Shown here one piece after another: positions 32,847 to 38,953 of a DNA stretch of 38,953 nucleotides (position 1 is its first letter; each line of letters opens with the position of its first letter). The DNA is from Bacteroidota bacterium (GTDB lineage: Bacteria; Bacteroidota; Bacteroidia; Cytophagales; Cyclobacteriaceae): positions 1 to 38,953 of the forward strand of contig JAFDYY010000030.1 in the NCBI GenBank assembly GCA_018267195.1, written 5' to 3'. The notes under the pieces were generated by a model. It made no database searches. It was not told the origin of the DNA and saw nothing but the letters and a program-made list of their open reading frames with translations. Made by a program: the position numbers and the translations under genes.

Positions 32847-33086
32847 ATGGAAAACAAAGAAATATGGTTGGAGAGTTTAATTACGAAAACTCCACAAGAA
32901 GGAAGAGAGTTAGCCATTAAAATGGCCAGGAAATCTATTGCCGCCATTCAAACCGATCCGGAAGTAAGAAAAAAATTACGGACTAATTATGCTTCTGACA
33001 CAGCACAACTCATAGCTTCGGCCAACGTTATTGCCATTGAATTTCAAACCATTGCCCAGGCAAATCAATACTGGAAGAATCATTGA
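32847..33086 (+). CDS. Small hypothetical protein between the Rrf2 regulator and the globin
   Basis: The 79-residue protein is not recognised. It appears all-helical, charged and cytoplasmic (ITKTPQEGRELAIKMARKSIAAI, then VRKKLRTNYASDTAQLIASANVIAIEF), with no cysteine and no signal or membrane segment. It starts 28 bases after the regulator and ends 82 bases before the globin on the same strand, so it is probably part of the same transcript. The frame is intact and its composition is like that of its neighbours. Confidence 0.6.
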   Translation: MENKEIWLESLITKTPQEGRELAIKMARKSIAAIQTDPEVRKKLRTNYASDTAQLIASANVIAIEFQTIAQANQYWKNH

Positions 33087-33168
33087 AATAATCCATTCAA
33101 TAAAAATAGTATGACTTCTGTGGGCACTAATTTAATGAGCGCTGAGTTATAATGTAAACAAACAGGTT

Positions 33169-33564
33169 GTGAGCAATCAAAAAGAAATACAGCATTTAGA
33201 CGACATCAAGTTGTTGGTCGATACCTTTTATGACAAAGTGCGTAAAGATGATTTGCTGGCTGCAATTTTTAACCGCGTTATTCAGGATCGCTGGCCGCAA
33301 CATTTGGCTAAGATGTACACCTTCTGGCAAACTGTTTTACTGGAAGAATATACCTATGAGGGATCTCCTTTTCTGCCTCATGCCAAGTTGCCGGTAGAAG
33401 CTCAACACTTCGACCGCTGGCTGCTTCTTTTTAATGCTACGGTCGATGAATTTTTTATAGGCGAAAAAGCAACCCGTGCCAAATGGCAGGGGCAACGTAT
33501 GGCCGAAATGTTTTTATATAAAATACAATACCACCGAGAGCGCAACTCCATTCCGCTGATATGA
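33169..33564 (+). CDS. Group III truncated hemoglobin
   Basis: The 131-residue protein starts at a GTG (33169); the nearest upstream ATG in the gap is followed at once by a stop. It has the 2/2 globin pattern of group III: DTFYDKVRKDDLLAAIF, a WPQHLAKMYTFWQTVLL helix, HAKLPVEAQHFDRWLLLF with the proximal heme ligand H80, and a C-terminal helix. Such globins bind O2 and NO and may dioxygenate NO or shield respiration from it. Its position behind an NsrR-like gene supports an NO role. Confidence 0.88.
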   Translation: MSNQKEIQHLDDIKLLVDTFYDKVRKDDLLAAIFNRVIQDRWPQHLAKMYTFWQTVLLEEYTYEGSPFLPHAKLPVEAQHFDRWLLLFNATVDEFFIGEKATRAKWQGQRMAEMFLYKIQYHRERNSIPLI

Positions 33565-33679
33565 CCCCTCTAAAATTTCTGGCACTGTCCGTTCGTGTAT
33601 TGGTTAAGCCAATGCTTATCTCTGCCAAGTCGGCCGGTTTCGATATTTTTGATGTTTCCCCTTTTAACCCGGCTTCCCG

Positions 33680-34606
33680 ATGAGCAAAGAAAAAACCATA
33701 CAAGACCTTGAATTAAAATATCAGCAGCTAGGCGAAAACCCCGAAACCTATCTGAAAGGTTTATTGCAAGCCAAACCCATTACCTATTGGGATTATATAC
33801 AAGTCGATACATTGCTGTCGCTGCAAAAAACACGTACCCATTTTAAAGACGAAGTCATTTTTGTAATGTACCATCAGGTAACCGAACTGGTGCTGAAAAT
33901 GATGATCCATGAAATAGAGCAACTGGTCTTTGATGATTTAGCCGAGCCGAGTTGGATGGATAAGCTCAACCGGTTAAACCGTTACACCGCCATGCTTATC
34001 ACTTCTTTTGATGTGATGCGCAGTGGGATGAACTACGATGACTACAACACTTTCCGTAGCACACTCACACCGGCCAGCGGTTTTCAGTCGGCTCAATTCA
34101 GGTATCTAGAAATCTATTGCACCCGGTTAGAAAATTTAATTAATGAAGAAGGCAAAAAAAGGCTGCCGCCCCATCCGTCTATTGAGCAGTTGTTTGAGCA
34201 CATCTATTGGAAAGATGCCGGCACCAATCGGCACAGCGGCAAAAAATCGCTTACCCTCCAACTCTTCGAAGAAAAATATCTAGACAACTTCATAGCATTA
34301 GCCAAAAAAGTAACCGGGAATACGCTGGAAGAAAAAGCCAAAAAATTTTCAAACCCATCGCCCGAACTTATTCAAAAGCTAAAAGAATTTGACGATCTGT
34401 ATAATGTGCAATGGCCCTTGGTCCATCTGCAAACAGCGCAACATTATTTAGACAGCCAAGGTGAAGCCAAGGCGGCCACCGGGGGCAGCGAATGGAAAAA
34501 ATACCTGCATCCAAAATTTCAGCAGCGCAAATTTTTCCCCGAGTTGTGGCCGGCCGAAGACATCGCCCGGTGGGGAGAGCGAAAAGAAAAAATAACCAAT
34601 CATTAA
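33680..34606 (+). CDS. kynA: Tryptophan 2,3-dioxygenase
   Basis: The 308-residue heme enzyme opens tryptophan to N-formylkynurenine. The family blocks are present: ITYWDYIQVDTLLSLQ, FVMYHQVTELVLKMMIHE with H65, the FRSTLTPASGFQSAQFR substrate block (about 115-131) and TNRHSGKKSL with the likely proximal heme His. The usual Trp after HQxxEL is Val here. It lies between a globin and the RIC protein with no other kynurenine-pathway gene in the window. The gap before it (115 bases) contains TATTTTTG at 33644-33651, a possible -7 box, so it may have its own promoter. Length is typical. Confidence 0.87.
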   Translation: MSKEKTIQDLELKYQQLGENPETYLKGLLQAKPITYWDYIQVDTLLSLQKTRTHFKDEVIFVMYHQVTELVLKMMIHEIEQLVFDDLAEPSWMDKLNRLNRYTAMLITSFDVMRSGMNYDDYNTFRSTLTPASGFQSAQFRYLEIYCTRLENLINEEGKKRLPPHPSIEQLFEHIYWKDAGTNRHSGKKSLTLQLFEEKYLDNFIALAKKVTGNTLEEKAKKFSNPSPELIQKLKEFDDLYNVQWPLVHLQTAQHYLDSQGEAKAATGGSEWKKYLHPKFQQRKFFPELWPAEDIARWGERKEKITNH

Positions 34607-34619
34607 ACATTTAATTATT

Positions 34620-35348
34620 ATGAATATTACCAAAGAAACAATTGTGGGCGACTTGGTAGCACAAGATTACCGCACCGCCTCCGTGTTTAAACAAAGCGGC
34701 ATAGATTTCTGCTGCAACGGCAACCGCAGCGTAGAAGAAGCCTGCGAAAAGAAAAAAATTGATTCGGCAGCATTAATTGCCAAGTTAGAAGAGGTAACGC
34801 GCCAATCCAATGGCGGCTCGGTTGATTACAACGCCTGGCCGCTTGATTTGCTGGCCGATTACATCGAGAAAAAACACCATCGTTATGTAGATGCCAAAAT
34901 CCTGGAGATCACTCCGTTTTTGCAAAAGGTAGCCCGGGTGCATGGCGACCGGCATCCCGAACTACTGGAAGTAGAGCAGTTATTTCATGACTCGGCCGGA
35001 GAGCTTACCGTGCACATGAAAAAAGAAGAGCTTATGCTTTTTCCTTATATCCGGAAAATGGTAAAAGCTCAACACGAAAATAACACCAGCGTACAAGCCC
35101 CTTTCGGAACCGTGCAAAACCCTATTCAAATGATGATGCACGACCATGATGCCGAGGGCGAGCGCTTTCGTAAAATTGCTGCCTTAACGAACAATTATAC
35201 ACCTCCCGCAGATGCCTGCAATACCTACCGGGTAACTTTCTCGCTGCTGAAAGAGTATGAAGAAGACTTGCATTTGCACATCCATTTAGAAAACAACATC
35301 CTCTTCCCTAAGTCTGTTGCACTGGAAGAACAGTTTACAACCGCATAA
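34620..35348 (+). CDS. Iron-sulfur cluster repair di-iron protein (RIC/YtfE/ScdA)
   Basis: The 242-residue protein has the N-terminal DUF542 domain (VGDLVAQDYRTASVFKQSGIDFCCNGNRSVEEAC, with the CC pair) followed by a hemerythrin-like di-iron domain with His/Glu ligands spread over YIEKKHHRY, VHGDRHPEL, HMKKEELMLFPYI, HDHDAEGERF and HLHIHLENNILFP. Proteins of this type repair clusters damaged by nitric oxide or oxidants and are classic NsrR targets. It begins 13 bases after the dioxygenase gene, so the two are co-transcribed. Confidence 0.93.
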   Translation: MNITKETIVGDLVAQDYRTASVFKQSGIDFCCNGNRSVEEACEKKKIDSAALIAKLEEVTRQSNGGSVDYNAWPLDLLADYIEKKHHRYVDAKILEITPFLQKVARVHGDRHPELLEVEQLFHDSAGELTVHMKKEELMLFPYIRKMVKAQHENNTSVQAPFGTVQNPIQMMMHDHDAEGERFRKIAALTNNYTPPADACNTYRVTFSLLKEYEEDLHLHIHLENNILFPKSVALEEQFTTA

Positions 35349-35395
35349 AATTTCTTTTAATAACAACTTAATTATAAACTAAAAATTTAAACAAA

Positions 35396-35908
35396 ATGAA
35401 AAAAACCATCTTCACATTCGCAACCATTGCCCTTCTGTTCTCTGCCTGCGGTGGCAAAAAAACCACTACAGAAAATACACAGGATGAAATTAACACACCG
35501 GCCGAAACGACAGCCCCTGCTCAAAACAGCAATGAAGCTATTGTAGCCATCAGTGCCGGAGACGACATGAAGTACGACCGAAGCGAAATAAAAGTAAAAG
35601 AAGGACAAACTGTAAAACTTACCTTAACCCACATTGGCAAAGCCCCGGTGGCTACCATGGGTCACAATTTTGTTTTATTGGCACAAGGTGTTTCTCCTGA
35701 TAATTTCTCAAGAGAGGCGGTAAATGCCAAAGACAACGATTACATCCCCAAAGGCATGGAGAAAGATGTTATTGCACACACCAAAACTATTGGCGGTGGC
35801 GAAACAGCCAGCGTAGAATTTAAAGCCCCTTCTAAAGGAACGTATGATTTCTTGTGTTCATTTCCCGGGCACTTTGTAATGATGAAAGGAAAATTCATTG
35901 TCGAGTAA
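35396..35908 (+). CDS. Azurin, lipoprotein form
   Basis: The 170-residue protein has a signal with lipobox LFSACGG (C18) and a Thr/Glu-rich linker to about residue 45, then an azurin domain. The type 1 copper ligands are visible with standard spacing: H90 in MGHNF, C154, H159 and M163 in FLCSFPGHFVMM. It would carry electrons in the periplasm, tethered to a membrane. It follows the RIC gene by 47 bases. Azurins can serve denitrification or oxygen respiration; the NO-related neighbours suggest the first, but no nitrite or NO reductase is visible here. Confidence 0.92.
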   Translation: MKKTIFTFATIALLFSACGGKKTTTENTQDEINTPAETTAPAQNSNEAIVAISAGDDMKYDRSEIKVKEGQTVKLTLTHIGKAPVATMGHNFVLLAQGVSPDNFSREAVNAKDNDYIPKGMEKDVIAHTKTIGGGETASVEFKAPSKGTYDFLCSFPGHFVMMKGKFIVE

Positions 35909-36046
35909 AAATAATCTAACCTGAAAGGATGACCGGCTCTTTAACAAAATGTAGTTTGGGCATAGTGTTAAAAGGGTCGGTCTCCAACAGGTGTTTCGGT
36001 TTAACTCATTTCTGTTTAGAGTCTGAGGTTGCCCTGAATACAGCCG

Positions 36047-36388
36047 ATGAAAATAAAACGCATCTACGAAAAACCCGAACCCGATGACGGCTACCGAATG
36101 CTGGTGGATCGGCTCTGGCCTCGGGGCATCAGCAAAGAAGCAGCGGCCCTGGATGAATGGAATAAAGAAATAGCACCTTCCAGCGACTTGCGCCAATGGT
36201 TTCACCACACCCCGGAATTATTTCCAGAGTTTAAAAAACGGTATCGGCAAGAACTGAAAAATAAAGTTGGCGAATTGAAAAGAATAAAATCGATCGCCCG
36301 CCAACAAAATCTTACACTATTATATGCAGCCAAAGACCCCGACCTCAATCAGGCTGCGGTGTTACTCGAAATACTGAAAAAAAAGTAA
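36047..36388 (+). CDS. DUF488 family protein
   Basis: The 113-residue protein has the DUF488 motifs KRIYEKPEPDDGYRMLVDRLWPRGISKE at the start, WNKEIAPSSDLRQWFHH in the middle and LTLLYAAKDPDLNQAAVL at the end. The family is uncharacterised; related genes are often near heme, nitrite or stress genes. No catalytic residue can be named with certainty. It is 138 bases after the azurin gene, in the same direction, and no terminator hairpin is visible between them. Confidence 0.87.
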   Translation: MKIKRIYEKPEPDDGYRMLVDRLWPRGISKEAAALDEWNKEIAPSSDLRQWFHHTPELFPEFKKRYRQELKNKVGELKRIKSIARQQNLTLLYAAKDPDLNQAAVLLEILKKK

Positions 36389-36478
36389 CCGATTTCGGAA
36401 CGGCTAAGCAGATTAAACTGTTCGTACTATAGACTGCATACCCTAAATCCCATTCCTCCGGAATAAATGGTCTAAACA

Positions 36479-37108
36479 ATGAAACCTTTCGATCGCAAAA
36501 AACACTGGGAAACCATCTATCAAACAAAAAATTTAAACGAAGTAAGTTGGTATCAGCCCGTGCCTGAAACTTCGCTGCACTTTTTAAAACAATTTAATAT
36601 CCCAACTACGGCTAAAATTATTGACGTGGGCGGAGGTAATAGTTTACTGGTAGATCATTTGCTTGACTTGGGCTACCAGCACATTTCCGTACTCGATATC
36701 TCCGCTCAGGCTATCAACCGAGCCCAAAAAAGACTTGGCGCACGTGCCAAAAAAGTAACTTGGATTGTAGCTGATGCCGCTACCTATAAACCAACCGATA
36801 CGTATGATTTTTGGCACGATCGGGCGTCCTTCCATTTTTTAACTAACGAAAAAGAAATCTCAAATTATATAGAAACCATTCAACAAGGCCTAAATACCAC
36901 CGGGGTGTTGGTAATCGGAACGTTTTCAGAAGAAGGACCTAAAAAATGTAGCGGTCTGGAAATCAAACAATATTCCGAAACGGGCATGGCCGACCGGCTT
37001 AAAAAATATTTTGAGAAAATTAAATGTATTCTCGTAGAGCACAGCACTCCGTTTAACACATTGCAAAATTTTATTTTTTGCAGTTTCAGAAAATGGAGAA
37101 CAGCTTAA
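36479..37108 (+). CDS. Class I SAM-dependent methyltransferase
   Basis: The 209-residue protein has the class I fold: motif I IIDVGGGNSLLVDHLL (about residues 47-62), the acidic end of beta 2 in VLDISAQAI, and motif FWHDRASFHFLT after beta 4. The N-terminal WETIYQTKNLNEVSWYQPVPE block is seen in a widespread group of small methyltransferases related to thiopurine/tellurite-type enzymes. The substrate is unknown. It sits 90 bases after DUF488 and 15 bases before the hemerythrin gene. Confidence 0.87.
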   Translation: MKPFDRKKHWETIYQTKNLNEVSWYQPVPETSLHFLKQFNIPTTAKIIDVGGGNSLLVDHLLDLGYQHISVLDISAQAINRAQKRLGARAKKVTWIVADAATYKPTDTYDFWHDRASFHFLTNEKEISNYIETIQQGLNTTGVLVIGTFSEEGPKKCSGLEIKQYSETGMADRLKKYFEKIKCILVEHSTPFNTLQNFIFCSFRKWRTA

Positions 37109-37123
37109 ATAAAGGATATCACA

Positions 37124-37606
37124 ATGAAGCCAACCCAACCCATCAAGCGCAACGAAGCCATCGTAGAATTTTCGCGAGATCATCACTATTCATTACTGCT
37201 CGTATGGAAAATACGAGAAGGCATTAAAAAAACGATTACCCCTGAACGCATCAGCAACTATGTTTTGCATTTTTATGAAACCGAACTATCACCTCATTTT
37301 CAAAATGAAGAGAACCTGCTTTTCAATAAAATCGCTATTGACAATAATTTAAGAAATACAGCCGAGGCCGATCATGCTGCTATTGGCCGGTTAGTAGCCA
37401 CCTTACAAAAAAACCCTTCCGATCAAAAATTACTTCTTCAGATAGCCGATTTATTAGAAAAACATATCCGCTTTGAAGAACGCCAGTTGTTTAACTACCT
37501 GCAAGAAACTATTCCGGAAAATGAGATGGCAGCCATTGCGTTGCAACTAAAAGACCGGGAACACGAAGATGAATCGGCCTGGCCCGATCCTTTTTGGAAA
37601 AAATAA
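37124..37606 (+). CDS. Hemerythrin domain protein
   Basis: The 160-residue protein is a stand-alone four-helix hemerythrin-like domain. Candidate di-iron ligands are in FSRDHHYSLL (H20, H21), HFQNEENLLF, DHAAIGRL and LLEKHIRFEERQLF. It lacks the DUF542 domain of the RIC protein encoded at 34620-35348, so it may bind O2 or NO, or be an iron store. It is followed by the NADH dehydrogenase gene after 22 bases. Second hemerythrins in NO-stress loci are common, but the role here is inferred. Confidence 0.88.
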   Translation: MKPTQPIKRNEAIVEFSRDHHYSLLLVWKIREGIKKTITPERISNYVLHFYETELSPHFQNEENLLFNKIAIDNNLRNTAEADHAAIGRLVATLQKNPSDQKLLLQIADLLEKHIRFEERQLFNYLQETIPENEMAAIALQLKDREHEDESAWPDPFWKK

Positions 37607-37628
37607 AAAAAGTGGGTGAATCCATATC

Positions 37629-38882
37629 ATGAACAAGAAAAAAATAATAGTGGTAGGCGGGGGATTTGCAGGCATACAGTTCATCCGGGAATTAGATAAA
37701 AATAGTTTTGATGTGCTTCTGATTGACAAGATCAATCATCACCAGTTTCAACCTTTATTTTATCAGGTCGCCACCTCGCAAATTGAGCCCTCCAGCATCT
37801 CCTTTCCGTTGCGAAATATTTTCAAGAATAAAAAAAATGTACAGATTCGCCTGGCCGAAGTAGTAAGGATTGATCCCCCCACAAAAAAAATCACCACCAC
37901 TATTGGCACGTTTGCCTATGATTACCTGGTCATTGCCACCGGCTGTAAAACTAATTTTTTCGGCAACGAAGAAATTAGCCGTAACTCGTTCACGTTAAAA
38001 TCTACATACGATGCCATCACCATTCGCAATCATATTTTACAAACCTTTGAAGATATTATTTCGGCCGGGGAGGATGAAAAACAAAGTCTTTTCAACCTCG
38101 CCATTGTAGGCGCAGGCGCTACCGGGGTAGAACTGGCCGGAGCTTTTGCCGAGATTAAAAAAAATATTTTACCTAAAGACTACCGTGGAATTGATTTCTC
38201 CAAATTTAACATCTTGTTGATCGAAGGGGCCCAGCATACGTTGGGCAATATGAGCAACACGGCCAAGATCCATTCAGAGAAATATTTAAGAGAAATGGGC
38301 GTTACCATTCTCACCGAAAAACTAGTGAAGGCGTATGATGGCGAAACCTTAACTCTTACCAGTGGCGAAATAATAAAAACCAAAACCGTAATCTGGGCAG
38401 CCGGGGTAACCGGAAATAAAATACCGGGCTTGCCCGACAACGCGGCCGCACCGGGCAACCGAATTAAAGTGGGCCGAACTAACCAAGTAGTAGAAAGCGA
38501 AAATATCTTTGCCCTTGGCGACATTGCCTGGATGCCAACACCCCAATACCCGAAGGGACATCCGCAAGTTGCCAACGTGGCCATTAATCAAGCCAAGAGG
38601 CTAGCCAAAAACCTGAAACAAATCATTCAAAATAAAAAAACAGTTGAGTTTGAATATACCGATCTGGGTTCGATGGCTACCGTAGGCCGAAACAAAGCGG
38701 TGGTAGATTTTCCCTTCATTCATTTTAAGGGATATTTGGCCTGGCTTATTTGGATGTTTCTTCACCTCATGTTGATATTAACCGTAAAAAATAAACTCAT
38801 CATCCTCATTAACTGGGCATGGGCCTACACCACAAAAGACACCTCGCTGCGCCTCATTTTAAGACCTAATAGGAAAGAGTAA
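37629..38882 (+). CDS. ndh: Type II NADH:quinone oxidoreductase (NDH-2)
   Basis: The 417-residue flavoprotein has the FAD motif IVVGGGFAGIQFI at the start, INHHQFQPLFYQVATSQIEPSSIS typical of NDH-2, the NADH-binding motif IVGAGATGVELAGAF (about residues 158-172) and the second FAD motif FALGDIAWMP. The C-terminus carries the amphipathic/hydrophobic membrane anchor (YLAWLIWMFLHLMLILTV). It oxidises NADH and reduces quinone without pumping protons, which suits respiration under NO or oxidative stress. It is the last gene of the block. Confidence 0.93.
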   Translation: MNKKKIIVVGGGFAGIQFIRELDKNSFDVLLIDKINHHQFQPLFYQVATSQIEPSSISFPLRNIFKNKKNVQIRLAEVVRIDPPTKKITTTIGTFAYDYLVIATGCKTNFFGNEEISRNSFTLKSTYDAITIRNHILQTFEDIISAGEDEKQSLFNLAIVGAGATGVELAGAFAEIKKNILPKDYRGIDFSKFNILLIEGAQHTLGNMSNTAKIHSEKYLREMGVTILTEKLVKAYDGETLTLTSGEIIKTKTVIWAAGVTGNKIPGLPDNAAAPGNRIKVGRTNQVVESENIFALGDIAWMPTPQYPKGHPQVANVAINQAKRLAKNLKQIIQNKKTVEFEYTDLGSMATVGRNKAVVDFPFIHFKGYLAWLIWMFLHLMLILTVKNKLIILINWAWAYTTKDTSLRLILRPNRKE

Positions 38883-38900
38883 ACCCAACTCATTTTATCC

Positions 38901-38953
38901 CAGATGATGCATTAGGGATGCATCATCTGCCCAAAGGGTTGACGAATGTTGAC
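38901..38953. repeat. Intergenic hairpin repeat, copy 3 (cut by the window end)
   Basis: A 12-bp perfect stem (CAGATGATGCAT at 38901-38912, ATGCATCATCTG at 38918-38929, loop TAGGG) is followed by CCCAAAGGGTTGACGAATGTTGAC to the last base. It matches copy 2 at 48 of 53 positions, with a paired A-T to G-C change in the stem. Confidence 0.8.

Noticed and set aside
1..38953. tRNA, rRNA or CRISPR arrays
   Set aside because: The intergenic regions were read for cloverleaf ends, conserved rRNA blocks and regularly spaced repeats; none was seen. The three hairpin repeats are thousands of bases apart.

Overview
The window looks like a chromosomal segment from a Bacteroidota bacterium, most likely of the order Cytophagales. 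This is inferred from the gene families (about 800-residue double-FtsX MacB-type permeases, DUF4412, DUF2490, group III truncated globin, AddB-like PD-(D/E)XK nuclease), from the near absence of Shine-Dalgarno sequences, and from promoter matches of the Bacteroidota type (TTTG ... TAnnTTTG). No rRNA, tRNA, CRISPR array, phage or transposase gene was recognised. Gene density is high; the only gene-free stretch longer than 300 bases is 26698-27112.

Region 1 (1-4657, +) is the end of a tight operon for trans-4-hydroxy-L-proline catabolism: the C-terminus of an alpha-ketoglutarate-semialdehyde dehydrogenase, a secreted clan GH-D glycosidase (alpha-galactosidase-like), a 4-hydroxyproline 2-epimerase and a D-amino-acid (cis-4-hydroxy-D-proline) dehydrogenase. 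Region 2 (4648-16236) is mostly housekeeping: an AddB-like nuclease, a divergent arginase / arginine decarboxylase pair with a structured leader before the decarboxylase, a DUF4412 protein, a TrmH-type RNA methyltransferase, an alpha/beta hydrolase, a porin, a DUF2490 outer-membrane protein and a Crp/Fnr-type regulator.

Region 3 (16232-17801, +) is a compact redox/sulfur operon (DUF2892, DUF6132, rhodanese, OsmC, thioredoxin). A perfect TGTGA-N6-TCACA site lies between it and the Crp-type regulator gene, so the operon is probably controlled by that regulator. Region 4 (17881-22412, -) is an ArsR-headed cluster with four SRPBCC/AHSA1 domains, three VOC (PhnB-like) domains, a DoxX-like protein and a small conserved unknown. 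One protein is an AHSA1-VOC fusion and one VOC protein has a lipoprotein signal. A tandem 26-bp repeat with dyads covers the arsR promoter.

Region 5 (22569-32248) concerns export: a small ABC ATPase plus an unrecognised polytopic partner (+), then a MacB-type permease, a LolD/MacB-type ATPase and an HlyD-type adaptor (-). Divergent from the adaptor are an NtrC-type sigma-54 activator and its histidine kinase (+). The adaptor gene has a near-consensus sigma-54 promoter, with two dyads 20 bp apart centred about 85-105 bp upstream of the expected start, so the two-component pair probably controls the efflux operon.

Region 6 (32332-38882, +) is a nitric-oxide / heme / respiration block: an NsrR/IscR-like Rrf2 regulator with a dyad over its own promoter, a 79-residue unknown, a truncated globin, tryptophan 2,3-dioxygenase, an iron-sulfur repair protein (RIC/YtfE/ScdA), an azurin lipoprotein, DUF488, a methyltransferase, a second hemerythrin protein and a type II NADH dehydrogenase. 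Three intergenic spots (13094-13191, 26855-26978, 38901-38953) carry related hairpin repeats. They share TTGACGAATG, and two of them share a 48-bp block in opposite orientation relative to the hairpin.
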